Assembly (NCBI GenBank): GCA_910575245.1
Contig: CAJTEN010000001.1
Coordinates: forward strand, 186,001 to 250,000
Direction of reading: 5' to 3'
Length of the DNA: 64,000 nucleotides
Origin: Clostridia bacterium
GTDB taxonomy: Bacteria; Bacillota; Clostridia; Lachnospirales; Lachnospiraceae
The position numbers and the translations under genes were made by a program. Below, one piece after another: positions 1 through 8,526 of this stretch (position 1 is the stretch's first letter; each line of letters starts with the position of its first letter). The notes beneath the pieces were generated by a model, which saw only the letters and a program-made list of their open reading frames with translations, was not told where the DNA came from and ran no database searches.

Positions 1-267
1 CAGACGTTTGGATTCGTCATCGGCCCAGACACCGATGGTAAGTTTGATACCTTCGCCGCTGTCGTTGTTTGCTTCCACAACGGCGGCATCCGCATCGTCC
101 GTACCGACGGTAGTCTCTGGGGCTTCTGAATCCTGTGCAGCTCCGGGCGCTTCGGGCGCTTCGGGCGCTGCGTCCGAGGCGGGTGCAGAACCGCAGGCCG
201 TAAGTCCGGCAAGCAATGACGCGCAGATAAGGCATCCTGTAATTTTAGACATTAATTTTCTTTTCAT
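1..267 (-). CDS. ABC transporter substrate-binding lipoprotein, N-terminal part
   Basis: Only the first 89 codons are in the window; the gene runs off the left edge. The protein starts MKRKLMSK, has a hydrophobic signal segment and a lipobox LTAC with the lipid-anchor Cys at residue 25. A linker rich in Ala, Pro and Glu follows, then the start of a mature domain (IKLTIGVWAD) typical of family-1 sugar-binding proteins. The start is set by the ribosome site GAAGGGAG upstream. It lies downstream of, and in the same direction as, a YesM/YesN-like two-component pair, the usual arrangement for a sugar or oligosaccharide uptake system controlled by that pair. The substrate cannot be read from this fragment. 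Confidence 0.8.
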   Translation of the reverse strand, partial: MKRKLMSKITGCLICASLLAGLTACGSAPASDAAPEAPEAPGAAQDSEAPETTVGTDDADAAVVEANNDSGEGIKLTIGVWADDESKRL

Positions 268-341
268 AGCTGGTACTAAACTCCCTTCTGTCTCTTTTTC
301 ATAATTTTCATGATTGATAAGGCTCCGGTTCCTTGTAATTT

Positions 342-347
342 ATTATA
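342..347 (-). promoter_or_regulatory. -10 box of the binding-lipoprotein gene
   Basis: A perfect TATAAT on the minus strand lies about 75 bp before the lipoprotein start. No good -35 hexamer stands at the proper distance, which fits a promoter needing an activator such as the adjacent AraC-type response regulator. That link is inference. Confidence 0.5.
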
Positions 348-561
348 GGAATTTTGTTTCCTTTTTGCTATTTTCATCCTTATCAAATCACTTTGGTTTT
401 TGCTGCGGTAATCAAAGAAGGAACCTCGCGCCAGACTGATAAACGGCGGGAGATTCCAAAGGCAATTTTGATTTTTGTCAAATCATTTAGAATTTTGTCA
501 TGGTAATTTGGTTAACGGTTCACAGCCGAAAGGCTGACAGGAGTTTTGGTACGGCGGATGC

Positions 562-2109
562 CTATTGATTACGGAACTCTATCGGCGTGATTCCCTCCTG
601 CTTCTTAAAAGCAATCTGGAAGGAGGTAGCGGATATATAACCGGTTTCCTGAGCGATCTCATAGATCTTCTTGTTGGTATTCTTAAGCAGTTCTTTTGCC
701 TGCTCGATCCTGATCTGGTTGATATAAGCCGGAATGTTCATGCCCATATATTTGTTGAAGATCCTGCTGGTATAGCTTTCGCTTAAACCGAGGTATCCCG
801 CGATGCAGCAGAGATTAAGGTCCTTTCTGTAATGCTGCCTGATGTAATCACATGCCCGGCGCACCTGCCAGTTGGTATTCTGATCGGCTCCCTCAGGGAG
901 AACCTTCTCCAGATAAGCGTAAATGAGAGTTTCGGTTTCTTCCAGTGTTTCCTGCTCTTCCAGCTTTTCGATGATATCTGAATCTGTCCAGGTTTTTTCC
1001 CTGACCTGAATCAGCTTTACGATATCCCGGCAGAAACTCTTGATATGCCCAGGATCTGCAATTCTGCTCAGCCGTATGTGTTCGCACCATGACTGCATTC
1101 CTTCACGGATTTCCTCCAGCCGGTTATCAATAATCTGTTCTTTCAGCCGGACTTCCTGTATCGCCAGTTCCCGGGCCACTTCTTCCTTGCGCTGGTAATG
1201 ATCCCTCACATCATCGAAATAAAAGATATCCCGTTTCTCAAGGAAACTTCTGTCCAGCATTGCAATGGCTTGTTCCCAGGCAGTTCCTATCTCATCCTCA
1301 CCGTAGCAGAAGCCGCTGACGCCAAAGAGCATATCCTGATCCAGATAATTCTGAATGATGGAGTGGAGATGGGGCAGCAGTCTCCGGATTCTCAGCCAGC
1401 TGTCATGGGTGCTGGCAATGTCAGAAAAACTGAGGAAAATTCCTATCGTTTCCCGGTCGTATGGAAGAATATCGTATTCCTTGCAGCCGTGCAGTGCCTG
1501 TTCCAGCAGAGAGTTCAGGGAACGATAGAACAGATCCATCCCCTTATTGGCGTAACGGGCTTCCACTTTTTCCATATACCGGATTCTGCCCACCACGGCA
1601 CAGAAACATTGGGGACGAAATTTTAATTCGCCGGTCTCCCCGAAAAACCATCCGTCTATTTTTTGGCGCAAATATTTTTCCGACTTGATTTTCTGGCTGT
1701 CAGGATCTTCTTCGGCAGGAACCTTGTCGGCGCCGTAATCCAGTCGGAGCACGGCGTCCGGCAGGCCGCTCTCGGTTAAATTTGATTTCAGTACATAGTC
1801 CGAGGCTCCGCAGCGCAGTGCTTCCCGAACGTACTCAAATTCATCATAGCAGGTGAGCATGATGATTTTACCCGGATATTCTTCTTCCTTCAGGCGTTGC
1901 AGGACCTGAAGGCCGTTTAAGCCGGGCATGTTGATATCGAGTACGATCAGGTCGGGCCGGTATTTTCGTGTCATCTGCAGACAGCTTTCGCCGTCGGCAG
2001 CCTCTCCCACGATCTCAAAGCCGTTTTCTTCCCAGGAAAAGGCGTGGATAATTCCAATCCTGACCAACACTTCATCATCTACTATCAGAACCTTTATTTT
2101 CCGCTTCAT
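562..2109 (-). CDS. Response regulator, AraC-type (YesN-like)
   Basis: A 515-residue transcription factor. The N-terminal receiver domain (about 1-125) has the acidic pair D11/D12, the predicted phospho-acceptor D58 in LIVLDINMPG, T86 and K108. A long middle region of about 280 residues has no recognised motif. The C-terminal 100 residues form a double helix-turn-helix AraC DNA-binding domain (ACDYIRQHYRKDLNL through TSFQIAFKKQEGITPIEFR). This order and length are typical of YesN regulators of carbohydrate transport. The start overlaps the 3' end of the kinase gene by 35 bp, so the two are probably translated together. The likely target is the binding-lipoprotein gene immediately downstream. 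Confidence 0.93.
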   Translation of the reverse strand: MKRKIKVLIVDDEVLVRIGIIHAFSWEENGFEIVGEAADGESCLQMTRKYRPDLIVLDINMPGLNGLQVLQRLKEEEYPGKIIMLTCYDEFEYVREALRCGASDYVLKSNLTESGLPDAVLRLDYGADKVPAEEDPDSQKIKSEKYLRQKIDGWFFGETGELKFRPQCFCAVVGRIRYMEKVEARYANKGMDLFYRSLNSLLEQALHGCKEYDILPYDRETIGIFLSFSDIASTHDSWLRIRRLLPHLHSIIQNYLDQDMLFGVSGFCYGEDEIGTAWEQAIAMLDRSFLEKRDIFYFDDVRDHYQRKEEVARELAIQEVRLKEQIIDNRLEEIREGMQSWCEHIRLSRIADPGHIKSFCRDIVKLIQVREKTWTDSDIIEKLEEQETLEETETLIYAYLEKVLPEGADQNTNWQVRRACDYIRQHYRKDLNLCCIAGYLGLSESYTSRIFNKYMGMNIPAYINQIRIEQAKELLKNTNKKIYEIAQETGYISATSFQIAFKKQEGITPIEFRNQ

Positions 2110-3904
2110 TCCCTATCCTCCCGCACTGTGCCGGAATCCTTATCGTTACTTTGGTATAGCAGCCTTCCATGCTGTCTATTTTTATGGCGTGTTCCTTCCC
2201 GTAAGTCAGTTTGATTCTCTGATTGACATTGTACACGCCGATTTTGTTTAAGCTTCTTTCCGATTTTCTCTCCGTGGAGAGAATTTCTTCGATCTTTTCG
2301 GGAGAAAGTCCTTTTCCGTCATCTGTCACGCACAGAAGAAGTTCTTTGCCCTCCAGATGGACATCAATCCTGACAGTAGCGCAGATATCGTTGCTGTCGA
2401 ATCCGTGCAGTACAGAATTTTCTACAAGAGGCTGGATAATAAAACGGGGAATCATGAACTGTTTTGCTTCTTCCTGGATATCCAGAACGAAAGAGAAGCG
2501 TTCGAAATATCTGAAGTTGAGGATGCGGATGTAGCTTATGATAAATTCCACTTCTCTGCCCACTGTGATAAATTCCCCGGTATCTTCCGCGGCAAAGCGC
2601 AGGAGTTTTACCAGTTCGTCCAGCATCTGAGTTATCTTGTCCGCGCCCTGAAGCTCTGAGAGCCAGCGGATAGAGTTCAGTGTATTGTAGAGGAAGTGAG
2701 GATTGATCTGGGACTGCAGGGCCAGCATTTCCATTTTGTGCTTCTCCCGTTCCTGTTCCTTGGCTTCCGTGAACATGGCTTCAATGCGCCTGACCATATG
2801 ATTGAATTTCTGGGACAGGATTGCCATCTCGCCGTAGTATTCTTCTGTCTGCGGGGACAGGTTCCCTGACTCGACGGATTCCATCGTGGAGATCAGCTGC
2901 TCCATGGGCTGCGTGATGGTCCGGGATATTTTCACACTGAAAGATACCAGCAGAATACCCAAAACAAGCATGCATATAACTGACAGCGCAAAGGTATAGG
3001 CCACGCTGCGCAGGGCATTTCCGATGGGAACCAGATGATAGATCCGCCCATCCATATAATTTAGTTTTGTCACAGCCGCATACCAGGTCTGGCCTTCCAG
3101 GTATATTTGGTACAGGTGGTCTCCTTCCCGGAAGTTATCTGCGTTGGCTGACAGATATTCCGCAATTCCCTTTGTCTGCTCTTCCGGATAGGGGATGATA
3201 AGTTTGTTGTTCTTATCGGATACGGCAAAGATGCTTTCACTGTATTCCGAGGAATCCCACAGCCGGGCAAAATTATCCACGGAGCAGTCGATTACAATCA
3301 TTCCCAGGTAGTCTCCTGTATCAGGATCCATGATGCCGCGGGCTATGGAGATAACGTTCCAGTCCCCGTTAACTGCATTTTCCTTGTGGACACCGATAAT
3401 ATAAGGTTTTCCGTTTCCTTCTTTGACCTTATGAAACCAGCTTTCAGACGTAACCTTATAGCCGGTGACGCCGGAAATCCTGGAGCGGAATGCGTAATAA
3501 TCCATATGTGCCGGATAGAGCCATATGGCGTCAATCTGATTATGCATGTAGTAAATATGCTTGTATAGCTTCGGGGTGATGGTTTCGATGTCGCTGATTT
3601 GGCTGGCTACTTTACTGGCACTGTTCATATTCTGGTAATTTTTTCGCAGAATATCCAGGATTTCTGTATCCAGATAAGGAAATTCGGAGAGCTTGATCAC
3701 ACTGTCGAAATAATTGTCAATACTTTTTTTGATCTGATAGTTACTGCTGTAAATGGATTTACTTATGTTTTTCCTGATGATCTGTTTCCAGCAGACAATC
3801 ATGAGAAAGGAGATGCACAGCAGTACGATGCAGATGATCAGAAGATATCCGGATAATATTTTTTGCTTCAGGGACATATCCCTGAACTTTGTCGGAAGAC
3901 TCAT
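2075..3904 (-). CDS. Sensor histidine kinase (YesM-like)
   Basis: A 609-residue membrane kinase. A first membrane helix (about 13-35) is followed by an extracellular sensing region of about 250 residues resembling a Cache-type domain, a second helix near 300-320, then a HAMP linker. The His_kinase module carries the phospho-accepting H403 in QINPHFLYNTLN, and the ATPase domain has VTDDGKGLSPEKI. The conserved INPHFLYNTLN marks the LytS/YesM class. It overlaps the response regulator gene and forms a two-gene unit with it. The start used has only a weak ribosome site; an ATG at 3877 is possible. Confidence 0.93.
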   Translation of the reverse strand: MSLPTKFRDMSLKQKILSGYLLIICIVLLCISFLMIVCWKQIIRKNISKSIYSSNYQIKKSIDNYFDSVIKLSEFPYLDTEILDILRKNYQNMNSASKVASQISDIETITPKLYKHIYYMHNQIDAIWLYPAHMDYYAFRSRISGVTGYKVTSESWFHKVKEGNGKPYIIGVHKENAVNGDWNVISIARGIMDPDTGDYLGMIVIDCSVDNFARLWDSSEYSESIFAVSDKNNKLIIPYPEEQTKGIAEYLSANADNFREGDHLYQIYLEGQTWYAAVTKLNYMDGRIYHLVPIGNALRSVAYTFALSVICMLVLGILLVSFSVKISRTITQPMEQLISTMESVESGNLSPQTEEYYGEMAILSQKFNHMVRRIEAMFTEAKEQEREKHKMEMLALQSQINPHFLYNTLNSIRWLSELQGADKITQMLDELVKLLRFAAEDTGEFITVGREVEFIISYIRILNFRYFERFSFVLDIQEEAKQFMIPRFIIQPLVENSVLHGFDSNDICATVRIDVHLEGKELLLCVTDDGKGLSPEKIEEILSTERKSERSLNKIGVYNVNQRIKLTYGKEHAIKIDSMEGCYTKVTIRIPAQCGRIGNEAENKGSDSR

Positions 3905-4021
3905 TTTACACTCGCTTTATGTTATCAGGCGTGACAGATGGTTCAAAGTCACTTTTCACCCGTAATTTCTATCAAAATTTTATCATGATATGTATCGGAT
4001 CGCAAGATTCCAAGATATGTC

Positions 4022-4050
4022 TTGCAAGAATTCTTTTTTCCGATTATACT
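4022..4050 (+). promoter_or_regulatory. Promoter of the DUF1858 gene
   Basis: TTGCAA (4022-4027), a 17-bp spacer and TATACT (4045-4050) form a good sigma-A type promoter about 95 bp before the DUF1858 start. The transcript has an untranslated leader of about 90 bases. Confidence 0.6.
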
Positions 4051-4146
4051 AATGAAACATAAAGACATGTGGAATAATGCATGTTGTAGACAGCAAAATT
4101 ACAATAAAGTATTCCGCACAGGCGGAGCGAATGGAGGTATATGATC

Positions 4147-4338
4147 ATGGCAGATATTACAAAGGATATGACGATAGGCGAAGCGCTGAGAACCAATCCG
4201 GATATCGCGCCGGTACTCATGGAGATCGGTATGCACTGTCTCGGATGCCCTTCCGCACAGGGGGAGACGTTGGAGGAGGCGGCTATGGTGCACGGCATTG
4301 CGGTAGATGACCTGATGACGAAGATCGCGGCGGTATAA
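4147..4338 (+). CDS. DUF1858 domain protein (CxxC, small)
   Basis: A 63-residue protein starting [15 protein letters not shown] and containing the CLGC motif typical of the DUF1858 family, small proteins often found with hybrid-cluster or nitrogen/sulfur redox proteins. The two cysteines could bind a metal or take part in thiol chemistry; the exact function is unknown. An ATG six bases upstream sits only 3 bases from the GGAGG ribosome site, so the ATG at 4147 (spacing 9) is preferred. The gene stands alone between its own promoter and a strong hairpin. Confidence 0.85.
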   Translation: MADITKDMTIGEALRTNPDIAPVLMEIGMHCLGCPSAQGETLEEAAMVHGIAVDDLMTKIAAV

Positions 4339-4380
4339 AGGGAAGTGGCCGGCTGTTAAGCTGATGGCCGTATGGATATG

Positions 4381-4430
4381 GTAAACCCCACACAGTTTCC
4401 GAAAGCGGAACATTGTGTGGGGTTGTTTAC
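4381..4430. terminator. Long hairpin between convergent genes
   Basis: Arms CCCCACACA and TGTGTGGGG extend outward through GTAAAC/GTTTAC and inward through a second stem GTTTCC/GGAAC. It lies between the 3' ends of the DUF1858 gene and mecA. It lacks a clean U-run, so it is probably a bidirectional stop or a stabilising hairpin. Confidence 0.6.
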
Positions 4431-4472
4431 TGAGATTCGTTTTCTTACCTGTAAAGGCCGAAAGGCTGAGTA

Positions 4473-5258
4473 TCAGATTTGTGCCAGTGATTCCAGTGCA
4501 TTATCCTTAATCAGCGGCTCGAAATGCTCTTCCAGATAAGCTCTGGCGGCGTTCACGGACTTCTCGGGCCTGCCGTATTCCGAGATCAGATTGCAGATAC
4601 GGTTGAAATCGGATGCATTCTGGCCTGCAGAATCGATCAACAGGAGGTAAGAACCGCTCTTCTCATCCTTATACAGGGTATTGGCACCCTGGTATACGGC
4701 GGAAGCTACATGGGCCAGTCTCGTTACATTGTTCAGTGAGCCGAAGGTAAACAGCTGACAGGAGATCTGCTGGACGGGCGCTTTCCTGGCACCGGAATGC
4801 TGATTGGCACCGGTATCTGCGGCGGAAACAGAACGGGATTTGGCGGAGTCCTCCGGCAGGTCGCTTCCGCTCATCTTGCGGAGCATGTTCAGGACTTCGT
4901 CGGCGCCGTCGGAGTAGGCATCGATCAGTTCCGCGCCGTCTTCACCATATCCTTCTTCGTCCTCGTGGACAGATGGTGCGAATTTGGAAAAACGTGTATC
5001 CAGTTCCTCGGGATCTTCCACCTTGGTAATGATCAGCACGATGCATTCCGAATTCAGAGGGATCGCTTCGATCATAAGAGGAATATCCTCGGCCTCGAAG
5101 CCGCACTCATAGGAAGCCTGGCGCATCATGTCGCGGAACAGGGTCTTGGCCTTCTCGGTACCGTAGGCCAGTTCGCTGATCTTTAATTCACGGGTGGCCA
5201 GATCTTCTCTTGTGAGCGTGCAGCGGATCTGGTGCTCATTTACTTTTTCTATTTTCAT
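4473..5258 (-). CDS. mecA: Adaptor protein MecA
   Basis: A 261-residue protein starting MKIEKVNEHQIRCTLTREDL, the characteristic MecA N-terminus, with the MMRQASYECGF region and a C-terminal domain including FGSLNNVTRLA and YYL-like core strands (SGSYLLLI). MecA family proteins bind ClpC through the C-terminal domain and deliver substrates to ClpCP for degradation. The middle linker is acidic, then Ser/Ala-rich (about 120-175). The longest frame begins 20 codons upstream, but the ATG at 5258 matches the family start and has GAAGGA ahead of it. It is monocistronic. Confidence 0.93.
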   Translation of the reverse strand: MKIEKVNEHQIRCTLTREDLATRELKISELAYGTEKAKTLFRDMMRQASYECGFEAEDIPLMIEAIPLNSECIVLIITKVEDPEELDTRFSKFAPSVHEDEEGYGEDGAELIDAYSDGADEVLNMLRKMSGSDLPEDSAKSRSVSAADTGANQHSGARKAPVQQISCQLFTFGSLNNVTRLAHVASAVYQGANTLYKDEKSGSYLLLIDSAGQNASDFNRICNLISEYGRPEKSVNAARAYLEEHFEPLIKDNALESLAQI

Positions 5259-5363
5259 GGTATTCACATCCTTCTCACTATATAATAAAGTTTTATATTC
5301 TCTGATGTATGGCAGCAATGTATATTTAGCGCGTATTTACTGCATATCCTGTTAATTATCTGT

Positions 5364-5392
5364 ATCTTATACTTTACGCCAATTTTAGTCAA
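5364..5392 (-). promoter_or_regulatory. Likely mecA promoter
   Basis: On the minus strand, TTGACT (5387-5392), a 17-bp spacer and TAAGAT (5364-5369) lie about 105 bp before mecA. Confidence 0.45.
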
Positions 5393-5439
5393 TAGTGTGC
5401 ATAAAGTGTTTAAAAATTTTTAATAATTTTAGAATTTAC

Positions 5440-5468
5440 TTGCTTTTTTGTCATATTATGGCTATAAT
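5440..5468 (+). promoter_or_regulatory. Strong promoter with no recognised downstream gene
   Basis: TTGCTT (5440-5445), a 17-bp spacer and TATAAT (5463-5468) are followed within 15 bases by a 23-codon frame (5480-5551). No recognised gene follows before 6036, which has its own promoter, so this may drive a small RNA or micropeptide. Confidence 0.5.
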
Positions 5469-5979
5469 CTAACTACAAGATGTCTCCAGATAGTCGGCAG
5501 AGAGAGGAGGCAGGATTTGTAAATTTCATAAATAACATCTTTTTCTCCTGAATAGTTTAATGAAGGAGAGAGTCTTATAGGCTATGTGCCTGGTCGTGAA
5601 CCATATCTTGTTTCCTTCTATATTTCACAATTATAATTCACAAGGAATGAGTAGGTTATACAGTTATTTTATATATTTTTGCATGTCTGGGATATCTTGG
5701 AAATGATTTGGCGCTCTATATATCTTATGCTGTTAGTATATCACAATGCTCTTTTTGGCAGACTAAATTTCAGGATGATATCGATTCAAAGTACCAAAAT
5801 ATAGCAGGACTGCTGTTAGTGCTTCTAAGGAAGTTCCCGCTGAAAGAGGACTGCTATGGACCTGAACGGGCAAAGAAGATATGCAGGGTGCGGGAAAGTT
5901 TCAATCCGGCTTCGGTGCCTTGCGGTATCGGAGCCGATTATTTTATATGATTTTCCTGCCGAAAATTGTCAAAATAATA
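5469..5979 (+). other. Unexplained transcribed-looking spacer
   Basis: About 510 bp between the orphan promoter and the promoter of the GH18 gene. It holds a 23-codon open frame at 5480-5551 (starts MSPDSRQREE, no clear ribosome site) whose ends, AAGATGT near 5478 and ACATCTT near 5534, are complementary and could pair. An 80-codon frame from 5708 has no recognisable motif and is probably not a gene. No known RNA family was identified. Confidence 0.35.
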
Positions 5980-6008
5980 ATGACTGGAAAGAAATTGTTT
6001 GCTATAAT
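5980..6008 (+). promoter_or_regulatory. Promoter of the GH18/SH3 gene
   Basis: ATGACT (5980-5985), a 17-bp spacer and TATAAT (6003-6008) stand 28 bp before the start codon, with the ribosome site AAAGGAG between. Confidence 0.55.
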
Positions 6009-6035
6009 TAGGACGGTCAGAAAGGAGCGGGATAG

Positions 6036-7727
6036 ATGAAGAAGATAATTCCGGTACTGATTGCGGTCGTTCTTATTGCTGTGATCGCAGGCGCTGGCAT
6101 CGGGGCCAGATTGATAGAGAAATATTCTTATTCCAGGGAAAGAGCAGATCTGACGGAGTATTTTGGTGTCGGAGGAGAGGGAGATGTACCGATTATTCTG
6201 CAGGATGAGCGGATCGAGGAACACGCTAAGCTGATTGAGGGCGTGTGCTACTTTGACCTTGCCACTGTTCACAAATATTTTAATAACAGATTTTTTGAAG
6301 ACAAGAAAGAGGGATTGCTGTTGTATACGCTGCCTGATGCGATTGTCAGTACACTGATCGGTGAACGGACGGTATCTCTGGGCGGCGACGGCAGTACGAG
6401 AGATTATATCATATCCAGATATGAGGGGGAAACGCTGTATATCGCGGCAGATTTTGTAAAAGAGTATGCTAATTTCTCCTATACGCTCTATACGGAGCCT
6501 AACCGTATGCAGGTTTATACGGAGTGGAATGCCAGACAGACCGCTACCATACTCAAGGATACGCAGGTACGCTATCAGGGAGGCGTGAAAAGTGATATTC
6601 TGACGGATGTTCCGAAGGGAACGGAAGTTATCGTATTGGAAGAAATGGAGAAGTGGAGCAAGGTGAAGGCGGAAGGCGCCTTTATCGGTTATGTGGAGAA
6701 TAAGAGGCTGAGCGGGCAGACCACAGTGGAGCCGGAGCCGGTGACTGATTATGTGGAGCCGGTGTACGAGTCGAATACACGTGACCATAAGATCAATCTT
6801 GCATGGCATGTGGTAGCGGGTACGGCAGGCAATGACACGCTTGTACCGCTGATGCAGCCCACGAAGAGCATTAATGTGGTTTCTCCCACATGGTTTGCAC
6901 TGAGCGACAATGAAGGGAATTTTACCAGCTTTGCATCGACGAATTATGTTGACACGGCCCATGACATGGGGTTGGAAGTCTGGGGACTGATCGATAATTT
7001 CAGCCATGAAGGGGTAGATACCTATGAGGTGCTTGCGGGGCTTACCACCAGACAGCGCCTGATAGACGGGTTGATCGATACGGCATTGCAGTACCGGCTG
7101 GACGGCATCAATATCGATTTCGAGAACATCAGTCTGGATACGGGGGAGCCTTTTATCGAGTTTATCAGAGAGCTGTCGATTCCCTGCAGGAAAAACGGCA
7201 TTGTGCTTTCGGTGGACAATTATGTGCCGATGGACTATACGGATCATTATAACAGAGAAGAACAGGGGATTGTGGCGGACTATGTGATCATCATGGGATA
7301 TGATGAGCATCACAGAAACAGTGAGAGGGCCGGATCGGTTGCCTCCATTGATTTTGTGGAAAAGGGGATCGCGAATACTGTGGAGCAGGTGCCTGCGGAT
7401 AAAGTGATCAATGCGGTTCCTTTCTATACAAGAATATGGGAGACGAAAGGCACTGCCATCAACAGCCAGGCAGTAGGCATGGATACAGCGAAGCAGTACC
7501 TTGCCGACCACGGGATTACCACCGTATGGGATGAGACAACATGTCAGAATTACGGGGAATACCAGTCCGGAGACAGTTATTATCAGGTGTGGATGGAGGA
7601 CGAGGATTCCATCCGGGTGAAGCTTAATATCATGAGCAAGTATGGCATTGCGGGTGTGGCCGAGTGGCAGCTTGCCTTTGCGTCGGATTCTGTCTGGGAT
7701 GTGATTGCGGAATATATGAATCAGTAG
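6036..7727 (+). CDS. Membrane-anchored SH3/glycoside hydrolase 18 protein
   Basis: A 563-residue envelope protein. An N-terminal membrane helix (about 5-25) is followed by a region resembling the copper-amine-oxidase-like stalk domain (about 50-165), an SH3b domain (about 170-225, ending KWSKVKAEGAFIGYVENKRL) and a GH18 barrel to the end. The GH18 catalytic signature DGINIDFENI is at 356-365 with the predicted acid/base Glu at 363. GH18 proteins of spore formers such as YaaH/SleL and YdhD act on N-acetylglucosamine bonds of peptidoglycan or spore cortex. It is followed closely by a CwlD-like amidase gene, which supports a cell-wall or cortex role. The substrate is not proven. Confidence 0.88.
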   Translation: MKKIIPVLIAVVLIAVIAGAGIGARLIEKYSYSRERADLTEYFGVGGEGDVPIILQDERIEEHAKLIEGVCYFDLATVHKYFNNRFFEDKKEGLLLYTLPDAIVSTLIGERTVSLGGDGSTRDYIISRYEGETLYIAADFVKEYANFSYTLYTEPNRMQVYTEWNARQTATILKDTQVRYQGGVKSDILTDVPKGTEVIVLEEMEKWSKVKAEGAFIGYVENKRLSGQTTVEPEPVTDYVEPVYESNTRDHKINLAWHVVAGTAGNDTLVPLMQPTKSINVVSPTWFALSDNEGNFTSFASTNYVDTAHDMGLEVWGLIDNFSHEGVDTYEVLAGLTTRQRLIDGLIDTALQYRLDGINIDFENISLDTGEPFIEFIRELSIPCRKNGIVLSVDNYVPMDYTDHYNREEQGIVADYVIIMGYDEHHRNSERAGSVASIDFVEKGIANTVEQVPADKVINAVPFYTRIWETKGTAINSQAVGMDTAKQYLADHGITTVWDETTCQNYGEYQSGDSYYQVWMEDEDSIRVKLNIMSKYGIAGVAEWQLAFASDSVWDVIAEYMNQ

Positions 7728-7797
7728 TGGGATCCGCATTTTTTCGGAGTTTCTTTCATATGCATTTATAAAGACGTTTGTGTATAGGAACAGAAAT

Positions 7798-8526
7798 ATG
7801 AAGAGGAGAGGGCCGGAAGAATATGAGCGGCTTATGAGGGCAGTTCTGCTTCTGTCTATGGTTGTGTCAATCTGCTTTATTGTGCGTGGAGGAGCCAGGA
7901 TGGTATCCTCGGGACAGGTGAAGGTTGAGAAGCGGCAGGAGAGACCTTGTGTGGTCATAGATGCGGGGCACGGCGGCGCCGATCCGGGGAAGGTCAGCGT
8001 GGACGGAAGTCTGGAGAAGGATATCAACCTGGTGATCGCACAGAAGCTGCAGAAGTTTCTCCAGCTGCAGGACGTGGAGGCCATATTGACCAGAGAATCG
8101 GATGCGGGACTGTATGATGAGAATGCGTCCAACAAGAAAGTGCAGGATATGAAGAACAGGGTGGCTTTGATAGAGGAACGGCAGCCGGCGCTGACGGTCA
8201 GCATCCATCAGAACAGCTATCATGAGGAATATGTACACGGTGCGCAGGTTTTCTATTATGCGAACAGCGAGAAGAGTAAGACACTGGCAGAACAGATACA
8301 GCAGGCCATGGCGCTGGAACTGGATAAGGAGAATGCCAGACAGGCCAAGGCGAATGACAGTTATTATCTGTTGAAAAAGACATCGACACCGATTGTGATC
8401 GTGGAGTGTGGTTTTCTCTCCAACTATGAAGAGGCTCAGAAACTATCCTCGGATCTGTATCAGGAGAAAGTGGCCTGGGCCATCCATATGGCGATCATGC
8501 AGTATTTGAATCATGAAGACAAGTAA
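7798..8526 (+). CDS. N-acetylmuramoyl-L-alanine amidase (CwlD-like)
   Basis: A 242-residue Amidase_3 enzyme with an N-terminal membrane helix (about 15-33). Zinc-site motifs are IDAGHGGADPG near 54, VSIHQNSY near 130 and VECGFLSN with Glu at 203. The length and single-domain layout match CwlD, which removes peptides from muramic acid on the way to cortex muramic lactam during sporulation; a vegetative amidase cannot be excluded. Longer frames begin at a GTG at 7780, but the ATG at 7798 has AGGA eight bases upstream. Its end overlaps the next frame by 14 bp. Confidence 0.85.
   Translation: MKRRGPEEYERLMRAVLLLSMVVSICFIVRGGARMVSSGQVKVEKRQERPCVVIDAGHGGADPGKVSVDGSLEKDINLVIAQKLQKFLQLQDVEAILTRESDAGLYDENASNKKVQDMKNRVALIEERQPALTVSIHQNSYHEEYVHGAQVFYYANSEKSKTLAEQIQQAMALELDKENARQAKANDSYYLLKKTSTPIVIVECGFLSNYEEAQKLSSDLYQEKVAWAIHMAIMQYLNHEDK

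Noticed and set aside
5943-8204. 753-codon minus-strand open frame
   Set aside because: It is antisense to the GH18 and amidase genes, which have clear domains; its composition (His, Arg, Ile rich) is that of a shadow frame.
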